Numbered from the stretch's first letter, positions 1-8,215 are shown. The stretch is DNA of 64,000 nt from Bilophila wadsworthia ATCC 49260 (GCF_000701705.1 NZ_JNJP01000016.1:1-64000), one strand, 5' to 3'. Made by a program: numbers and translations. The notes: generated by a model from the sequence alone, not told the origin.

Positions 1-185
1 AAATCGGGAGCGTATTCGGTATTAGCGACCGTTTCCAGCCGTTATCCCCATCTTAAGGGTAGATTATCCACGCGTTACTCACCCGTGCGCCACTTTACTC
101 GCCCCGAAGGACTTTCACGTTCGACTTGCATGTGTTAAGCACGCCGCCAGCGTTCAATCTGAGCCAGAATCAAACTCTCCAGTTG
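1..185 (-). rRNA. rrs: 16S ribosomal RNA, 5' end only
   Basis: Read on the minus strand, this stretch holds the universal 16S start (GAGTTTGATTCTGGCTCAG, complement of about 162-179). It is followed by the conserved ACGCTGGCGGCGTGCTTAACACATGCAAGTCGA region and the GTGAGTAACGCGTGG block. The rest of the gene lies outside the window. The variable V1/V2 text (CGTGAAAGTCCTTCGGGGCGAGTAAAGTGGCGCACGG region) resembles Desulfovibrionaceae. The exact mature 5' end is estimated from the usual distance to the GAGTTTGAT box. Confidence 0.97.
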
Positions 186-253
186 ATTGAAAACAACTAG
201 CTTGCCCATATCTCTATGGGCTAAAACTCAAAGTTTCTTATTCCCAACTCGCT

Positions 254-270
254 CTTCACTTGTCAAAGAA
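254..270 (-). promoter_or_regulatory. boxA-like rRNA leader element
   Basis: The minus strand reads GGTTCTTTGACAAGTGAAG about 75 bases upstream of the 16S gene. This matches the boxA-type antitermination element common in bacterial rRNA leaders (E. coli GCTCTTTAACA). It contains a TTGACA, but the best -10 is only AATAAG at 18 bp spacing. A leader element is therefore more likely than a fourth promoter. Confidence 0.6.
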
Positions 271-319
271 CCAGAGGCCTTTGCCTCAGCCGCTGCGTTT
301 CCGTCAGCGGCGAAGCGGG

Positions 320-348
320 AATTTACCCCGCTCGGTCCAGCTTGTCAA
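320..348 (-). promoter_or_regulatory. rRNA promoter P1 (gene-proximal)
   Basis: On the minus strand TTGACA (343-348) is separated by exactly 17 bp from TAAATT (320-325). A/T tracts (RC of 352-360 and 371-380) lie upstream of the -35 and could act as UP elements. The -10 is followed by CCCGC, a GC-rich discriminator typical of stringently controlled rRNA promoters. It is one of three similar promoters in tandem. Confidence 0.8.
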
Positions 349-421
349 CAACTTTTTTTTCGAACCCCGAAGTTTTTTTTCGGAGCGCGCCGCGAGGGTT
401 TCTCCCCGGCGCAGAAGCGGG

Positions 422-450
422 AACTTATCCCGACCCCCTCTCGCTGTCAA
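422..450 (-). promoter_or_regulatory. rRNA promoter P2 (middle)
   Basis: On the minus strand TTGACA (445-450), a 17-bp spacer and TAAGTT (422-427). The -10 is again followed by CCCGC. T-runs on the plus strand at 456-480 give an A-rich upstream element. The text around the -10 (GCGGGAACTTATCCCG) is a near copy of that in P1 (GCGGGAATTTACCCCG), so the promoters look like a tandem duplication. Confidence 0.78.
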
Positions 451-555
451 CCGCTTTCTTCTGCTTTTTTCAAAAAACTTGTTCGCCCCGCCGTGCCCGG
501 CCTCTCGGCCCTGCCCGGCTCAGCGAGACATTCCGTCCCGCAGCGGCGAGAACGG

Positions 556-584
556 GTTATGCACCTCCACGCCGCCTCTGTCAA
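556..584 (-). promoter_or_regulatory. rRNA promoter P3 (distal)
   Basis: On the minus strand TTGACA (579-584), a 17-bp spacer and CATAAC (556-561). Upstream is the longest A/T tract of the leader (587-618), a strong UP-element candidate. The -10 is weaker than in P1 and P2, but the layout is the same. Confidence 0.68.
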
Positions 585-741
585 CGACTTTTTATTTTTT
601 TTCTGATTTTTTTGCCCCACGATCCCCGTTTCTACCGTGTTTTCGCTCCGGTTAGAGCACCAAAAAATTGTACCTTGAAATTCCCCCTCAAGAATATCCG
701 TCTTTGCCTCCAAAAGGCCGCTTTATCGGCATTCGGACAAT

Positions 742-776
742 GAAAAAGCCCCCCGCAAATCCGGCGGAGGGCTTTC
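742..776 (-). terminator. Intrinsic terminator of the AMIN-domain gene
   Basis: On the minus strand GCCCTCCGC, a loop, GCGGGGGGC, then CTTTTTC. It sits 25 bases after the stop codon of the AMIN-domain gene and insulates it from the rRNA promoters that follow on the same strand. Confidence 0.85.
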
Positions 777-799
777 CAAGCATTCTGGTGTCCGGCAAG

Positions 800-1678
800 T
801 TACTGGATACGGACTTCCACGGTCGTGTTGTTGATTTTGACGACCTTGGCCGACACCGGGGCGCGGGTCAATTCAAATACAAGGCGGGTGCTCTCTTCAT
901 GGTGTCCCAGACGGATGCCCGAAATCCAGAGTTCCTTGGGCACGCGCGGCAGCTGGATGCCCCAGTTGCCTTGAAGGTCCACGACATAGCGGTTCGGGTC
1001 CTTGAGGAGCAGCGTCTTGGTCTTGATCGGGGCCGCGCCGGTCATGCGGAAGACCACGCTCTTGCCCAGCTCAAGCCGGGTCGCGGTGATCGCGGTCTGC
1101 CCCGCCGCCAGCTTCGCGGGGGCCTTGGTGGTCAGCACCACCACGCCTTCCTTCGCCTGTTCCTTTTCCTGCTTCGGTTCGGAAACCTTCGGCTGCGGCT
1201 TTTCGGCGGGCTTTTCCGCCACGGCCTTCTCAGCCTTCTTTTCCTGCTGAGGGGCCTTTTCCTCGGCTACGGGCTGCTTCGGCTTTTCCGTAAACGTATC
1301 GGCAGGCGCAATTTCACCCATCGGGGCCGGTGCGGGCTTTTCCGCCGAGACAGCGGGATCGGCTGCGGGAGCCGCCGTTTCGGGCGTATCCTTACCCGCC
1401 GGAGTTTCCTCATCGGGCGGGATCGCGGACATATCAAGCGGGGCCGCACTGCCGCGCAGCGTCCCGTTGTCGAGAGGAACCAGAACTCCGCCCTTATTCC
1501 CTTCCGAATCGCCCAGGGAAGGCAGCTTGGGAAGAGCGGGCATATCCTTCGAAAGGGAGCCCGTCACCATCTGGCCTTCGCTCGGGGGTTCATCCTGAAC
1601 ACGGAATTCCAACGCCGCGAGCACGGCGAGAGAAAGCATAAAAACCCCAATGATAAGCAGGGTTCTTGTACGATTCAT
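800..1678 (-). CDS. AMIN-domain envelope protein with single N-terminal anchor
   Basis: 292 residues from ATG 1678, chosen because AAGGAG lies 10 bases upstream; an in-frame extension to 1849 has no such support. Residues 5-22 (TLLIIGVFMLSLAVLAALEF) form one membrane anchor or uncleaved signal. Residues ~60-180 are proline-, lysine- and glutamate-rich low complexity (repeated EKP/AEK), probably an extended periplasmic linker. The last ~95 residues fit the AMIN fold (VVFRMTG, YVVDLQG, RLVFELTR), a domain that targets envelope proteins to peptidoglycan or secretin complexes. No amidase or secretin domain is attached, so the role is inferred as envelope localisation or scaffolding. It is monocistronic, with its own terminator. 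Confidence 0.82.
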   Translation of the reverse strand: MNRTRTLLIIGVFMLSLAVLAALEFRVQDEPPSEGQMVTGSLSKDMPALPKLPSLGDSEGNKGGVLVPLDNGTLRGSAAPLDMSAIPPDEETPAGKDTPETAAPAADPAVSAEKPAPAPMGEIAPADTFTEKPKQPVAEEKAPQQEKKAEKAVAEKPAEKPQPKVSEPKQEKEQAKEGVVVLTTKAPAKLAAGQTAITATRLELGKSVVFRMTGAAPIKTKTLLLKDPNRYVVDLQGNWGIQLPRVPKELWISGIRLGHHEESTRLVFELTRAPVSAKVVKINNTTVEVRIQ

Positions 1679-1843
1679 GCGTCCAACGCTCCTTATTAAA
1701 AACCAAGGCTCCCGCTTCTGGAAAACGGATCCGAGCGTATCGTCCCTTCCCCGCGTCAACCTTGGAAAAATCACCGAAAGCCTGCGCCTCCGGCCTCTAT
1801 GGAATGGAAACAGGGATACGCTTTTCCACACAAAATGCAATGT

Positions 1844-1890
1844 CCCCAAAGGGGAGCCGGAGTATGCCCGCGTAAAGAAGCATACTCCGG
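1844..1890 (-). terminator. Paired hairpins downstream of the TerC gene
   Basis: A perfect 11-bp inverted repeat (CCGGAGTATGC / GCATACTCCGG, 1857-1890) is followed on the minus strand by a second small hairpin (CCCCTTTGGGG, 1844-1854). They lie 26 bases after the terC-family stop codon. There is no long U-run, so this may be a weak terminator or 3'-end stabilising structure. Confidence 0.45.
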
Positions 1891-1915
1891 CCGGGCGTCA
1901 TTCATCCATGAGAAC

Positions 1916-2875
1916 TTACTTGGCGGACTTTTCCGGCAGCAGTGAGGCAAGGATGCCTATGGCCAGCAGCCCGATGACCACACCAAGGCTGATCAGCGGG
2001 GAAATGTGCACGATGCCCACCACGTCCAGAAGCATCTTCACGCCGATGTACGCGAGGATGATCACTACGGACTTTTCCAGGTGGCGCAGGTAACGCTTTC
2101 CGGCGGCGAGCAGGAAATACATGGACCGCAGGCCGAGGATGGCGAACACGTTGCTGGTATAGACGAGGAAGGGGTCGTGCGTGACGGCGATGATGGCCGG
2201 GACCGAGTCGAACGCGAACATCACGTCGGACACTTCCACCACAAACAGGCACAGGAACAGCGGCGTGGCCTTCCAGATCAGCTTGCCGGTAGTATCGGGG
2301 GCCTTCACGAAGAAATCGTGGCCGCTGAGCTGGTTGTGCACGGGGATGAAGCGCTTGGTGTACCGGACGGCCCAGTGCTCGGAGTAGTCGACGATTTCTT
2401 CCTTCTCGCCGCTGTGCATGGACTGCCACATCTTCCACGCCGTCCAGAGCACGAAGATGCCGAAACTCGCCAGCGCGTAGGGGCCGAACATCGCCACCAG
2501 GGAACTGCCCGCCGCCACGAAGATCAGGCGCAGGACCAGCGCGCCGAGGACACCGTAGTACAGAACCCGGTGCTGGAACGCGTCCTTCACCGCGAACGAA
2601 CTGAAAATGGCCATGATGACGAACAGGTTGTCCACTGAAAGCGACTTTTCCAGCAGGTACCCGGTCAGGAAGAGCTGAACCTGTTCAGAGCCGAAGCTAT
2701 ATCCGATGTACCCTGCGAACACGAGCGCGAGGCCCACCCAGATACAGCTCCAGATGGCGGCGTTACGGGCGGAAACGGGCTTATCGGCCTGATGCGCGTG
2801 CAGGTCGCACCACAGACAGACGATGATGAGGACACAGAAAAGGACGACTTCCGTCACGGAATGCTCAACGACCAT
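1916..2875 (-). CDS. TerC/Alx-family integral membrane protein, probable Mn2+ exporter
   Basis: 319 residues, 7-9 predicted membrane segments, matching the TerC (PF03741) family including the YLLEKSLSVDNLFV signature at ~73-86 and the FAFDSVPAIIA signature near residue 220; the acidic residues in both are thought to bind metal. E. coli Alx and related proteins export manganese. Start ATG 2875 has GGAGG six bases upstream. The manganese export role is strongly supported by the yybP-ykoY Mn2+ riboswitch directly upstream on the same strand. Expression should therefore rise when cellular Mn2+ is high. MntP, an unrelated Mn2+ exporter, is encoded at 15.8 kb, so the organism has two. Confidence 0.92.
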   Translation of the reverse strand: MVVEHSVTEVVLFCVLIIVCLWCDLHAHQADKPVSARNAAIWSCIWVGLALVFAGYIGYSFGSEQVQLFLTGYLLEKSLSVDNLFVIMAIFSSFAVKDAFQHRVLYYGVLGALVLRLIFVAAGSSLVAMFGPYALASFGIFVLWTAWKMWQSMHSGEKEEIVDYSEHWAVRYTKRFIPVHNQLSGHDFFVKAPDTTGKLIWKATPLFLCLFVVEVSDVMFAFDSVPAIIAVTHDPFLVYTSNVFAILGLRSMYFLLAAGKRYLRHLEKSVVIILAYIGVKMLLDVVGIVHISPLISLGVVIGLLAIGILASLLPEKSAK

Positions 2876-2964
2876 CGGAACCTCCGCAGGCGCGCCCCTT
2901 CAGGACGGGAAGAAGAGCGAACATCATGTTTTACTCCTTGTTGCGTTTGGTCGCCGGAGAAAAC

Positions 2965-3094
2965 AAAAAAGACCCTCCGGCAACATGTGCCGTGAAGGTC
3001 TCACTCATCAAGTCAAAGCTTGATGGTAACGCCAGGCCGAAGCCATGCTGTTGACGTTACCCGGGTCTCAAGAACCCAGTTACTCCCCTTTACG
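2965..3094 (-). ncRNA. yybP-ykoY manganese riboswitch with terminator platform
   Basis: On the minus strand the RNA reads AAAGGGGAGTA (3082-3092), then CGTCAACA, GGCTTCGGCC, and ends GTGAGACCTT (2995-3004). These are the hallmark conserved blocks of the yybP-ykoY class that senses Mn2+. The 3' end overlaps an intrinsic terminator: GACCTTC, one bulged A and CGGCA pair with TGCCG and GAGGGTC (2971-3000), then TTTTTT (2965-2970). The GACC of the aptamer closing helix is also the first arm of the terminator, so ligand binding should prevent termination and switch on the downstream terC-family gene. Confidence 0.93.
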
Positions 3095-3102
3095 TGGGAA
3101 GA

Positions 3103-3131
3103 AACATACAGCAGCCAAGCACCGTTGTCAA
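3103..3131 (-). promoter_or_regulatory. Promoter of the riboswitch-terC transcript
   Basis: On the minus strand TTGACA (3126-3131), a 17-bp spacer and TATGTT (3103-3108). Transcription would start near 3096, at the 5' edge of the riboswitch aptamer, which supports both calls. Confidence 0.75.
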
Positions 3132-3285
3132 CGGTTTCACCCCCGCCCCGAAACCTTCTCACGGCCTTCCGCCATGAGAAACACCCTGAACGGGAAGCCC
3201 GTATGCCCAAAAGCCGAAGGGGAAGCGTGGAAAACACGGCGGAAGGGAAGCCGTTTCAAAAAAGGCTCCCCTTCCGCTTCCGCCT

Positions 3286-4008
3286 TTAATCCGCGACCAC
3301 AAAGTTGCCGGGATACTGCCTGTTCAGCTCGTCCGAGAGATCCTCAGCGCGGTTCAGCGAGTTGAACGGCCCGGCCTGCACACGCCAGAGCCCCAGAGAA
3401 GGCGCGTAGAACGCCCGCCCGCCGAGATTCCGGTTTTGCAGCCGCCGCACAAGATCCTGAGCCGAGGCTTGACTGCTCAGCGCGGCGATCTGGATGTAGA
3501 AGCTCCCGTTCATATCGCCGGGGGACGCGCCGCCAAAGGTTTCGATCGCCTCGACACGGACACGCGCCGTACCCGTGCCGATCATGCCCAGTTCCTTCGC
3601 GCTCGCATACGAAAGATCGATGATCCGATCCCCGACGAACGGTCCCCGGTCGTTGACGCGCACGACGATGGACTTTCCGTTCCTCAGATGCGTGACCCGC
3701 ACCTTGGTCCCGAGCGGCAACAGTTTGTGTGCGGCGGTCATCGCATACATATTATAGCGTTCGCCGTTGGCCGTGGTTTTTCCGTGAAAATCCCTGCCGT
3801 ACCACGAGGCGACCCCGTCTTCCCTATACCCGTCCGCCGACAGATAGGGCCTGTAGGTTTTTCCCCGCACCGTGTACGTCTTCGTCCCCCGCGTGCCGGA
3901 CCCTCCTCCGCCGTAATCCATCAGTCCGCAGCCCGCCAAGGAAAAAGACAAAACGGCAAGGGCGGTAATACGGCAAAAAGAGGCGAAAGTGAAGGATATT
4001 GTACGCAT
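3286..4008 (-). CDS. rlpA: RlpA-like septal/peptidoglycan lipoprotein with SPOR domain
   Basis: 240 residues. A signal peptide ends in the lipobox LAGC with lipidated Cys27. Residues ~63-155 form the double-psi beta-barrel RlpA domain (VASWYGRDFHGKTTANGE, LPLGTKVRV, VRVNDRGPF). Residues ~165-240 are a SPOR domain (SFYIQIAALSSQASA, LWRVQAGPF), which binds denuded glycan at the septum. In Pseudomonas RlpA is a lytic transglycosylase acting on naked glycan strands. Start ATG 4008 has AGAGGT just upstream. The gene appears monocistronic. The RlpA-plus-SPOR order is standard for Gram-negative RlpA. Confidence 0.93.
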   Translation of the reverse strand: MRTISFTFASFCRITALAVLSFSLAGCGLMDYGGGGSGTRGTKTYTVRGKTYRPYLSADGYREDGVASWYGRDFHGKTTANGERYNMYAMTAAHKLLPLGTKVRVTHLRNGKSIVVRVNDRGPFVGDRIIDLSYASAKELGMIGTGTARVRVEAIETFGGASPGDMNGSFYIQIAALSSQASAQDLVRRLQNRNLGGRAFYAPSLGLWRVQAGPFNSLNRAEDLSDELNRQYPGNFVVAD

Positions 4009-4535
4009 AGCACCTCTTGGTTCTTGGGTTTCGTGTCCCTACTCTGCCATAGTTCCGCCCATTCGCCAAGTTCCGTCCTCCCCCCTTCTGCACTTTTGGT
4101 CCTCCACACATACATGGAAAGCGCACTGCCCTCGGAAGGTGAGGAGGCCACAGGAAGGGCTCCTCCATTGGACGGTTAATTCATTTAGAAAAGTTCCTAT
4201 TTACGATAATACGGGTTTTCTTTTTCCGAAAAAAATTCCTCCCTTTGCGGTTTCCAACAGGCCGTTCTTATCCGCCATGATCATTGAAAAATCATGTAGA
4301 GAAAAATATGTACAGTTTTTTAAACCTGATAGCGGAAAAACAACAAAACCATCCGCTATCCCACCGTAACCGCTCCTTTTTGTAGCTGATTGGCTGAGGC
4401 GTCCTCAAAAAAATCCAACGACTCGACAGCTTTTGCCCGGGATGCTAACGTGCTTCCTTCTTTCCGCAATGACATCACGACCGGGGCGAACTCCCCTCCG
4501 CTATGCATACGGCCCCTGTAAACAAGGAATCCTTC
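4009..4535. other. Divergent intergenic region, rlpA / M23 lipoprotein
   Basis: 527 bases without a convincing gene. On the plus strand a promoter candidate (TTGAAA 4284-4289, 17 bp, TATGTA 4307-4312) could drive the M23 gene with a ~215-base leader. The leader holds an inverted repeat (GATAGCGGA 4328-4336 / TCCGCTATC 4352-4360). The rlpA side (4009-4200) shows nothing further that I can name. Confidence 0.5.
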
Positions 4536-5339
4536 ATGACGCTCAAACCTTCGTATTTGTCTTACAGCGCAGCAAAAAGGCTTGCTCTTTTCTCCCCCCT
4601 CCTTTGCCTCCTTCTCCTCACCGCCTGCGCTCCACAACAATCCGGCTTGCAGCACCACCAGTATTCCATCGTCCGCTATCAGGATTCCTTGACGGCCCTG
4701 CATGACTATCGCCCCCCGACACGCGAAGCGCTTTCCTACACGGCCCGCCGCGAACTCCAGACAGCCGGCGCCGCCGTCAGCCAGAACGGTTCCAACGTCC
4801 GCTTCACTCCCATCCCCGATGAAGAATTCGACGACGGCGACATTGAAGTCACGCCGGAACTGCTCAAGGAACCGTCGCTCTACCCGGCTCTTTCGCTCAT
4901 CCAGCCCATCAAGGAAACTATCCGGGTCACGTCGTCCTTCGGCCCCCGCAAGCATCCCGTCAAACGCAGGCGGCTCATGCACGCGGGCGTGGATATCGCC
5001 GGAAACCGCGGGGAAAAAGTCGTTGCTTCCGCGCCCGGCAAAGTCGTGTACAGCGGCCGCAAAGGTTCCTATGGCCTGACCATCGACATCGATGCCGGAA
5101 AAGGCGTCACCCTGCGTTATGCCCATCTGGACAAACTCGGAGTCCGGAAAGGCCAGAAGGTCAAGCAAGGCCAGTATATCGGCAATCTCGGCAGGACCGG
5201 GCGGGTTACGGGCCCTCACCTGCACTTTGAAGTGCGGCTCCGCGATAAGCCGATCAATCCGATGCAGTTCCTCACGCACGAACACCAGTGGGCATCAAAC
5301 ACAGGAACCAAACAGCGCAAACGCAGCGGCAACCTTTGA
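4536..5339 (+). CDS. M23-family peptidoglycan endopeptidase lipoprotein (LytM/NlpD type)
   Basis: 267 residues from ATG 4536, preceded by AAGGA; an upstream in-frame ATG at 4503 has no ribosome site. The signal peptide ends LLLLTAC with lipidated Cys31. Residues ~125-250 are the M23 peptidase domain: TSSFGPRKHP, HAGVDI (zinc ligands His149 and Asp153), YAHL and HLHFE (His228, His230). All key zinc and catalytic residues are present, so it should be an active endopeptidase rather than an EnvC/NlpD-type degenerate activator. There is no LysM domain; residues 35-120 are an unclassified spacer. It is followed by its own terminator. Confidence 0.92.
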   Translation: MTLKPSYLSYSAAKRLALFSPLLCLLLLTACAPQQSGLQHHQYSIVRYQDSLTALHDYRPPTREALSYTARRELQTAGAAVSQNGSNVRFTPIPDEEFDDGDIEVTPELLKEPSLYPALSLIQPIKETIRVTSSFGPRKHPVKRRRLMHAGVDIAGNRGEKVVASAPGKVVYSGRKGSYGLTIDIDAGKGVTLRYAHLDKLGVRKGQKVKQGQYIGNLGRTGRVTGPHLHFEVRLRDKPINPMQFLTHEHQWASNTGTKQRKRSGNL

Positions 5340-5351
5340 TCCACCCTTCCG

Positions 5352-5386
5352 GGGGGCGGCTCCGATGAAGGGGCCGCCCCTTTTTC
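5352..5386 (+). terminator. Intrinsic terminator of the M23 gene
   Basis: GGGGCGGC, a short loop and GGCCGCCCC followed by TTTTTCT, 13 bases after the stop codon. Confidence 0.85.
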
Positions 5387-5581
5387 TGTATCAGAGCATG
5401 GTTGAAACCTTGCGCGCTTCATCATAAAAAAGCGGCACGCACGGTGTTCGGAAGCGCACCTCACGGTGTACGGCGTTTTCCCCATCCCTCTCCGGCGGGG
5501 AAGAACAACAGGCAAGGCCCCATCCCCTCCGCAGACCAGACCATTCCCCCGAATTCCCTCCAAACAGTTCAAGGATGCCCC

Positions 5582-6742
5582 ATGAGCGCATACAGCCTTC
5601 CTGTACTCATGTACCATTACGTCAGCCGATTTCCGGGGGCTATCGCCGTCAGCCCGGAACATTTTGAAGACCAGTGCCGAGGCATGGCCGAATACGGCTG
5701 GCGCGGGATCGGCCTTGATGAAGCGGAGGGTTTTCTGCTGAAGGGCGCACCGCTGCCGCCGCGTTCCCTGCTGATCACCTTTGACGACGGGTACCTGGAC
5801 AATTACGTCTACGCATGGCCCATCCTGCGGAAATACGGGCACAAAGGCGTCGTCTTTGCCGTCACCGAACGGATGGAGGCTGAAAAAAAATGCCGCCCGA
5901 CCCTTGCCGACGTCTGGGAGGGGTTGCCTCCGTCCAGCCTCCCTCCCGTGGATGCGCCCATGCACGACACCCCCTTCGGCTATCAGGTACGCCGCGATAT
6001 GTTCTTTTCCTGGGAAGAAGCCCGACACATGGAATCCAGCGGCTTCATGTCCGTGGCCGCGCACTCCGCCCGCCACCTCGCCGTTTTCGCCGGCCCGGAA
6101 TGGGGCCCGGTGAACCGCCACGACAGGCACCAGAAGCCCGCCTCCGCACTGGAAGCCGCCGGGCAACGCTTCCACGTCCCCGGAACGCGGGCAAACACGT
6201 TCAACGCGGTCGACTTCCCCGAAGTCTGGGGCCTGCCCCGCTTCAAAGAACGCCCCTTCCTGTACAGCCGGGCATTCATCCCTTCCCCTGATCTGGTCGC
6301 CGCCGTGCAGCGCCTCGTGCCGCAAGAACCGGCGGAGGCCCGTACTTTCTTTCAATCGGCGGGAAATGTAGCCGCGCTGGAAACGCTTGTAGCGGGATTT
6401 TCCCCGGATCGATTGGGTACGCTGGAGAGCGAAGCGGCCCGCCGCAGCCGTGTGCACGAAGAACTGGGCGCCTGCGCGGAAACGCTCCGCCGGGAACTGG
6501 GGCATCCTGTGCGCTCGCTGTGCTGGCCGTGGGGAAGCGGGTCCGAGGTTGCGCGGGAAGAGGGGAGGAAAGCCGGATTTTCCGTATTCTTCACCACCCG
6601 CATGGGAGCCAACCCGCCTGCCGCGCCCGAGGCCGTGCACCGCTTCAAAGTACGCGACGCGGGGTGGAGCTGGCTCAGGCTCAGGCTGGAAATCTATTCG
6701 AGGCCGTGGCTGGCCCGCCTGTACGGGGCGTGCCGGATCTGA
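5582..6742 (+). CDS. Polysaccharide deacetylase (NodB-type, PF01522)
   Basis: 386 residues from ATG 5582, with AAGGA upstream; the 60-residue in-frame extension to 5402 is unsupported. The N-terminus has LMYHYVS and LLITFDDGYLDNY, the NodB motif 1 with the catalytic and metal-binding Asp pair. VAAHSARHL is the HSxxH metal motif. The C-terminal SLCWPWGSGSE and AGFSVFFTTR blocks are also typical. There is no signal peptide. Family members deacetylate N-acetylated or acetylated glycans; the substrate cannot be told from sequence. The protein is longer than a minimal NodB domain because of inserts at ~100-150 and ~180-290. Confidence 0.85.
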   Translation: MSAYSLPVLMYHYVSRFPGAIAVSPEHFEDQCRGMAEYGWRGIGLDEAEGFLLKGAPLPPRSLLITFDDGYLDNYVYAWPILRKYGHKGVVFAVTERMEAEKKCRPTLADVWEGLPPSSLPPVDAPMHDTPFGYQVRRDMFFSWEEARHMESSGFMSVAAHSARHLAVFAGPEWGPVNRHDRHQKPASALEAAGQRFHVPGTRANTFNAVDFPEVWGLPRFKERPFLYSRAFIPSPDLVAAVQRLVPQEPAEARTFFQSAGNVAALETLVAGFSPDRLGTLESEAARRSRVHEELGACAETLRRELGHPVRSLCWPWGSGSEVAREEGRKAGFSVFFTTRMGANPPAAPEAVHRFKVRDAGWSWLRLRLEIYSRPWLARLYGACRI

Positions 6743-6813
6743 TCTCTAACCTCTAGACAAAACGGCTTCCGGATGTCATGTCTGCCGCAAAATCATTCGG
6801 AACAGGATTTCCC

Positions 6814-7494
6814 ATGTCATACTTCGTCCGTTTTCTCCTGCTGTGCTGTACCGTTGCGCTGGCGATACCCACGTACGCCAACGCCCTGAACGAGCGCGAC
6901 GCCGTGGTTTCCCGGCAAACCGGCAAGCTTCAGATTCGGGTTCATTACCCGATAACCGGCAATGCCCGCGTGGATGCCGATGTGGCCGACTGGGCGCATC
7001 AGGCGGTGGACACGTTCCAGAATACCTATGGCGAAGAACCGGATCTGGGCGTGCCCTACGAACTCGAAACGACCTACAGCACGACCCGTTCCACGCCGTC
7101 CGTCCTTTCGATAGTCTGGAAGACCGCCAGCTATACCGGCGGCGCGCACGGCAACCTGGAAATAACCACGACGACCTATGATATGAAGAGCGGCGCGCTC
7201 ATCGATTTGTATGACGTATTCGAAAATCTGGATACGGCGCTCGACGTCATGAGCCGCTACTGCACCAAGGCCCTGACCAAATCCCTCGGCGACATGTACA
7301 ACGACGACATGCTCCGCAGCGGCACCGCCCCCGAAGCCGAAAACTTTTCCAGCTTTGCGCTCACGCCCGAGGGCATACGCATTTTCTTCCAGCCGTATCA
7401 GGTGGCTCCGTGGGCCGCCGGGTCGCAGGTCGTGGACATCCCCCTCGACGCGCTGGCTGACGCCGGGCCGCGCCTTTCGCTCTGGGGCAAATAA
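6814..7494 (+). CDS. Exported DUF3298/RsiV-like protein
   Basis: 226 residues from ATG 6814 (AGGAT upstream; a weaker in-frame ATG lies at 6778). Residues 1-24 are a signal peptide ending at about TYANA. The body contains the YTGGAHGN motif with preceding ETTYSTTRST and the C-terminal FQPYQVAPWAAGSQVVDIPL strand, matching DUF3298/DUF4163 (PF11738/PF13739), the extracytoplasmic fold also found in anti-sigma factor RsiV. There is no cytoplasmic anti-sigma segment here, so it is a free periplasmic protein. The function is unknown; lysozyme or glycan binding is only an analogy with RsiV. Confidence 0.78.
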   Translation: MSYFVRFLLLCCTVALAIPTYANALNERDAVVSRQTGKLQIRVHYPITGNARVDADVADWAHQAVDTFQNTYGEEPDLGVPYELETTYSTTRSTPSVLSIVWKTASYTGGAHGNLEITTTTYDMKSGALIDLYDVFENLDTALDVMSRYCTKALTKSLGDMYNDDMLRSGTAPEAENFSSFALTPEGIRIFFQPYQVAPWAAGSQVVDIPLDALADAGPRLSLWGK

Positions 7495-7622
7495 CACCGT
7501 TCCGTCAAGCGTATCCTTTTCTTACCCCACACCTCATCGTGCTGAAACAGGGCCCCCCGCCATGTTTTCCAAGCCAGGGCCGCTCCACGCAAGGGCGGCC
7601 TGACTTTTTCCTGCAGCCCAAA

Positions 7623-7657
7623 AGAGAAAGGCGGGAACATCGCTCCCGCCTTTCTCT
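7623..7657. terminator. Perfect hairpin between convergent genes
   Basis: AGAGAAAGGCGGGA and TCCCGCCTTTCTCT form a perfect 14-bp stem around a 7-base loop. It lies between the plus-strand DUF3298 gene and the minus-strand gene at 7772 and could serve both. Confidence 0.7.
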
Positions 7658-7694
7658 AAAACGGCACAGACCGCCCGCTCGATAGTCTCGGGGA

Positions 7695-7721
7695 CCTTTG
7701 AAAGCTGTACCGTTTCAAAGG
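7695..7721. repeat. Repeat family C copy 1 (27-bp palindromic element)
   Basis: CCTTTGAAA-N6-CCGTTTCAAAGG. A second copy with the same arms and spacing, differing only in the loop, is at 62506-62532. Both lie in intergenic DNA near gene 3' ends. Confidence 0.6.
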
Positions 7722-7771
7722 TACTCCATTCCCGTGAGCGGAACCCGTCGGTGCCGAAGCCCGGCAAAGCC

Positions 7772-8215
7772 TTACGCGTTGCCGTCCTTGGCCTGCTGCA
7801 AGTCGGCGAGGAACAGCTCGCACCATTGATCGAAATTCTTCGGGTCCTGATCCAGCGCTTCCACGTTGTCGTTGAGCCACTGGTGGAAACGCCCCACCAT
7901 ATTCTGGAATTCGTTGTGCTCCAGCACGGCGAGGCTCTGTTCCCCAAGCGAGGATCGCGCATAGCCGAGAACGGCGGAACAGGCCATGTCCGCATCCACG
8001 ATGGTCCCGTTGAGCTGGGCGATCAACCCCTCGTATTCGGGGTAATCCTCCACAAGTTCGCTGACCGTCTCCGCGGGGATCTGGATGCAGAAATCCCCTT
8101 CCTCGTCTTCCTCAATCCAGGAAAAACGGAGCCATTGTTCAAAAATAACGGCATTGAGCAGAGTGGACATCGCCCCTTTCATTTCATCGGAAAGGGCTGA
8201 AGATGGCGTGTTCAT
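7772..8215 (-). CDS. Conserved-looking acidic cytosolic protein, function unknown
   Basis: 147 residues. The start ATG 8215 has AAGGAG five bases upstream, which strongly supports a real gene. It has no signal peptide or membrane segment. It is rich in Asp/Glu and Trp (WLRFSWIEEDEEGDF, WLNDNVEALDQDPKNFDQW). I recognise no domain. Size and composition resemble two other small acidic proteins in this window, at 10750 and 42378, but I see no clear sequence similarity among them. Confidence 0.75.
   Translation of the reverse strand: MNTPSSALSDEMKGAMSTLLNAVIFEQWLRFSWIEEDEEGDFCIQIPAETVSELVEDYPEYEGLIAQLNGTIVDADMACSAVLGYARSSLGEQSLAVLEHNEFQNMVGRFHQWLNDNVEALDQDPKNFDQWCELFLADLQQAKDGNA

Noticed and set aside
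237..266. Fourth TTGACA upstream of 16S as a promoter
   Set aside because: Its -10 is poor and the surrounding GGTTCTTTGACAA fits a boxA-type leader element better.
668..1699. 343-codon plus-strand frame opposite the AMIN gene
   Set aside because: Starts in the rRNA leader and runs antisense to a gene with signal anchor, domain, ribosome site and terminator.
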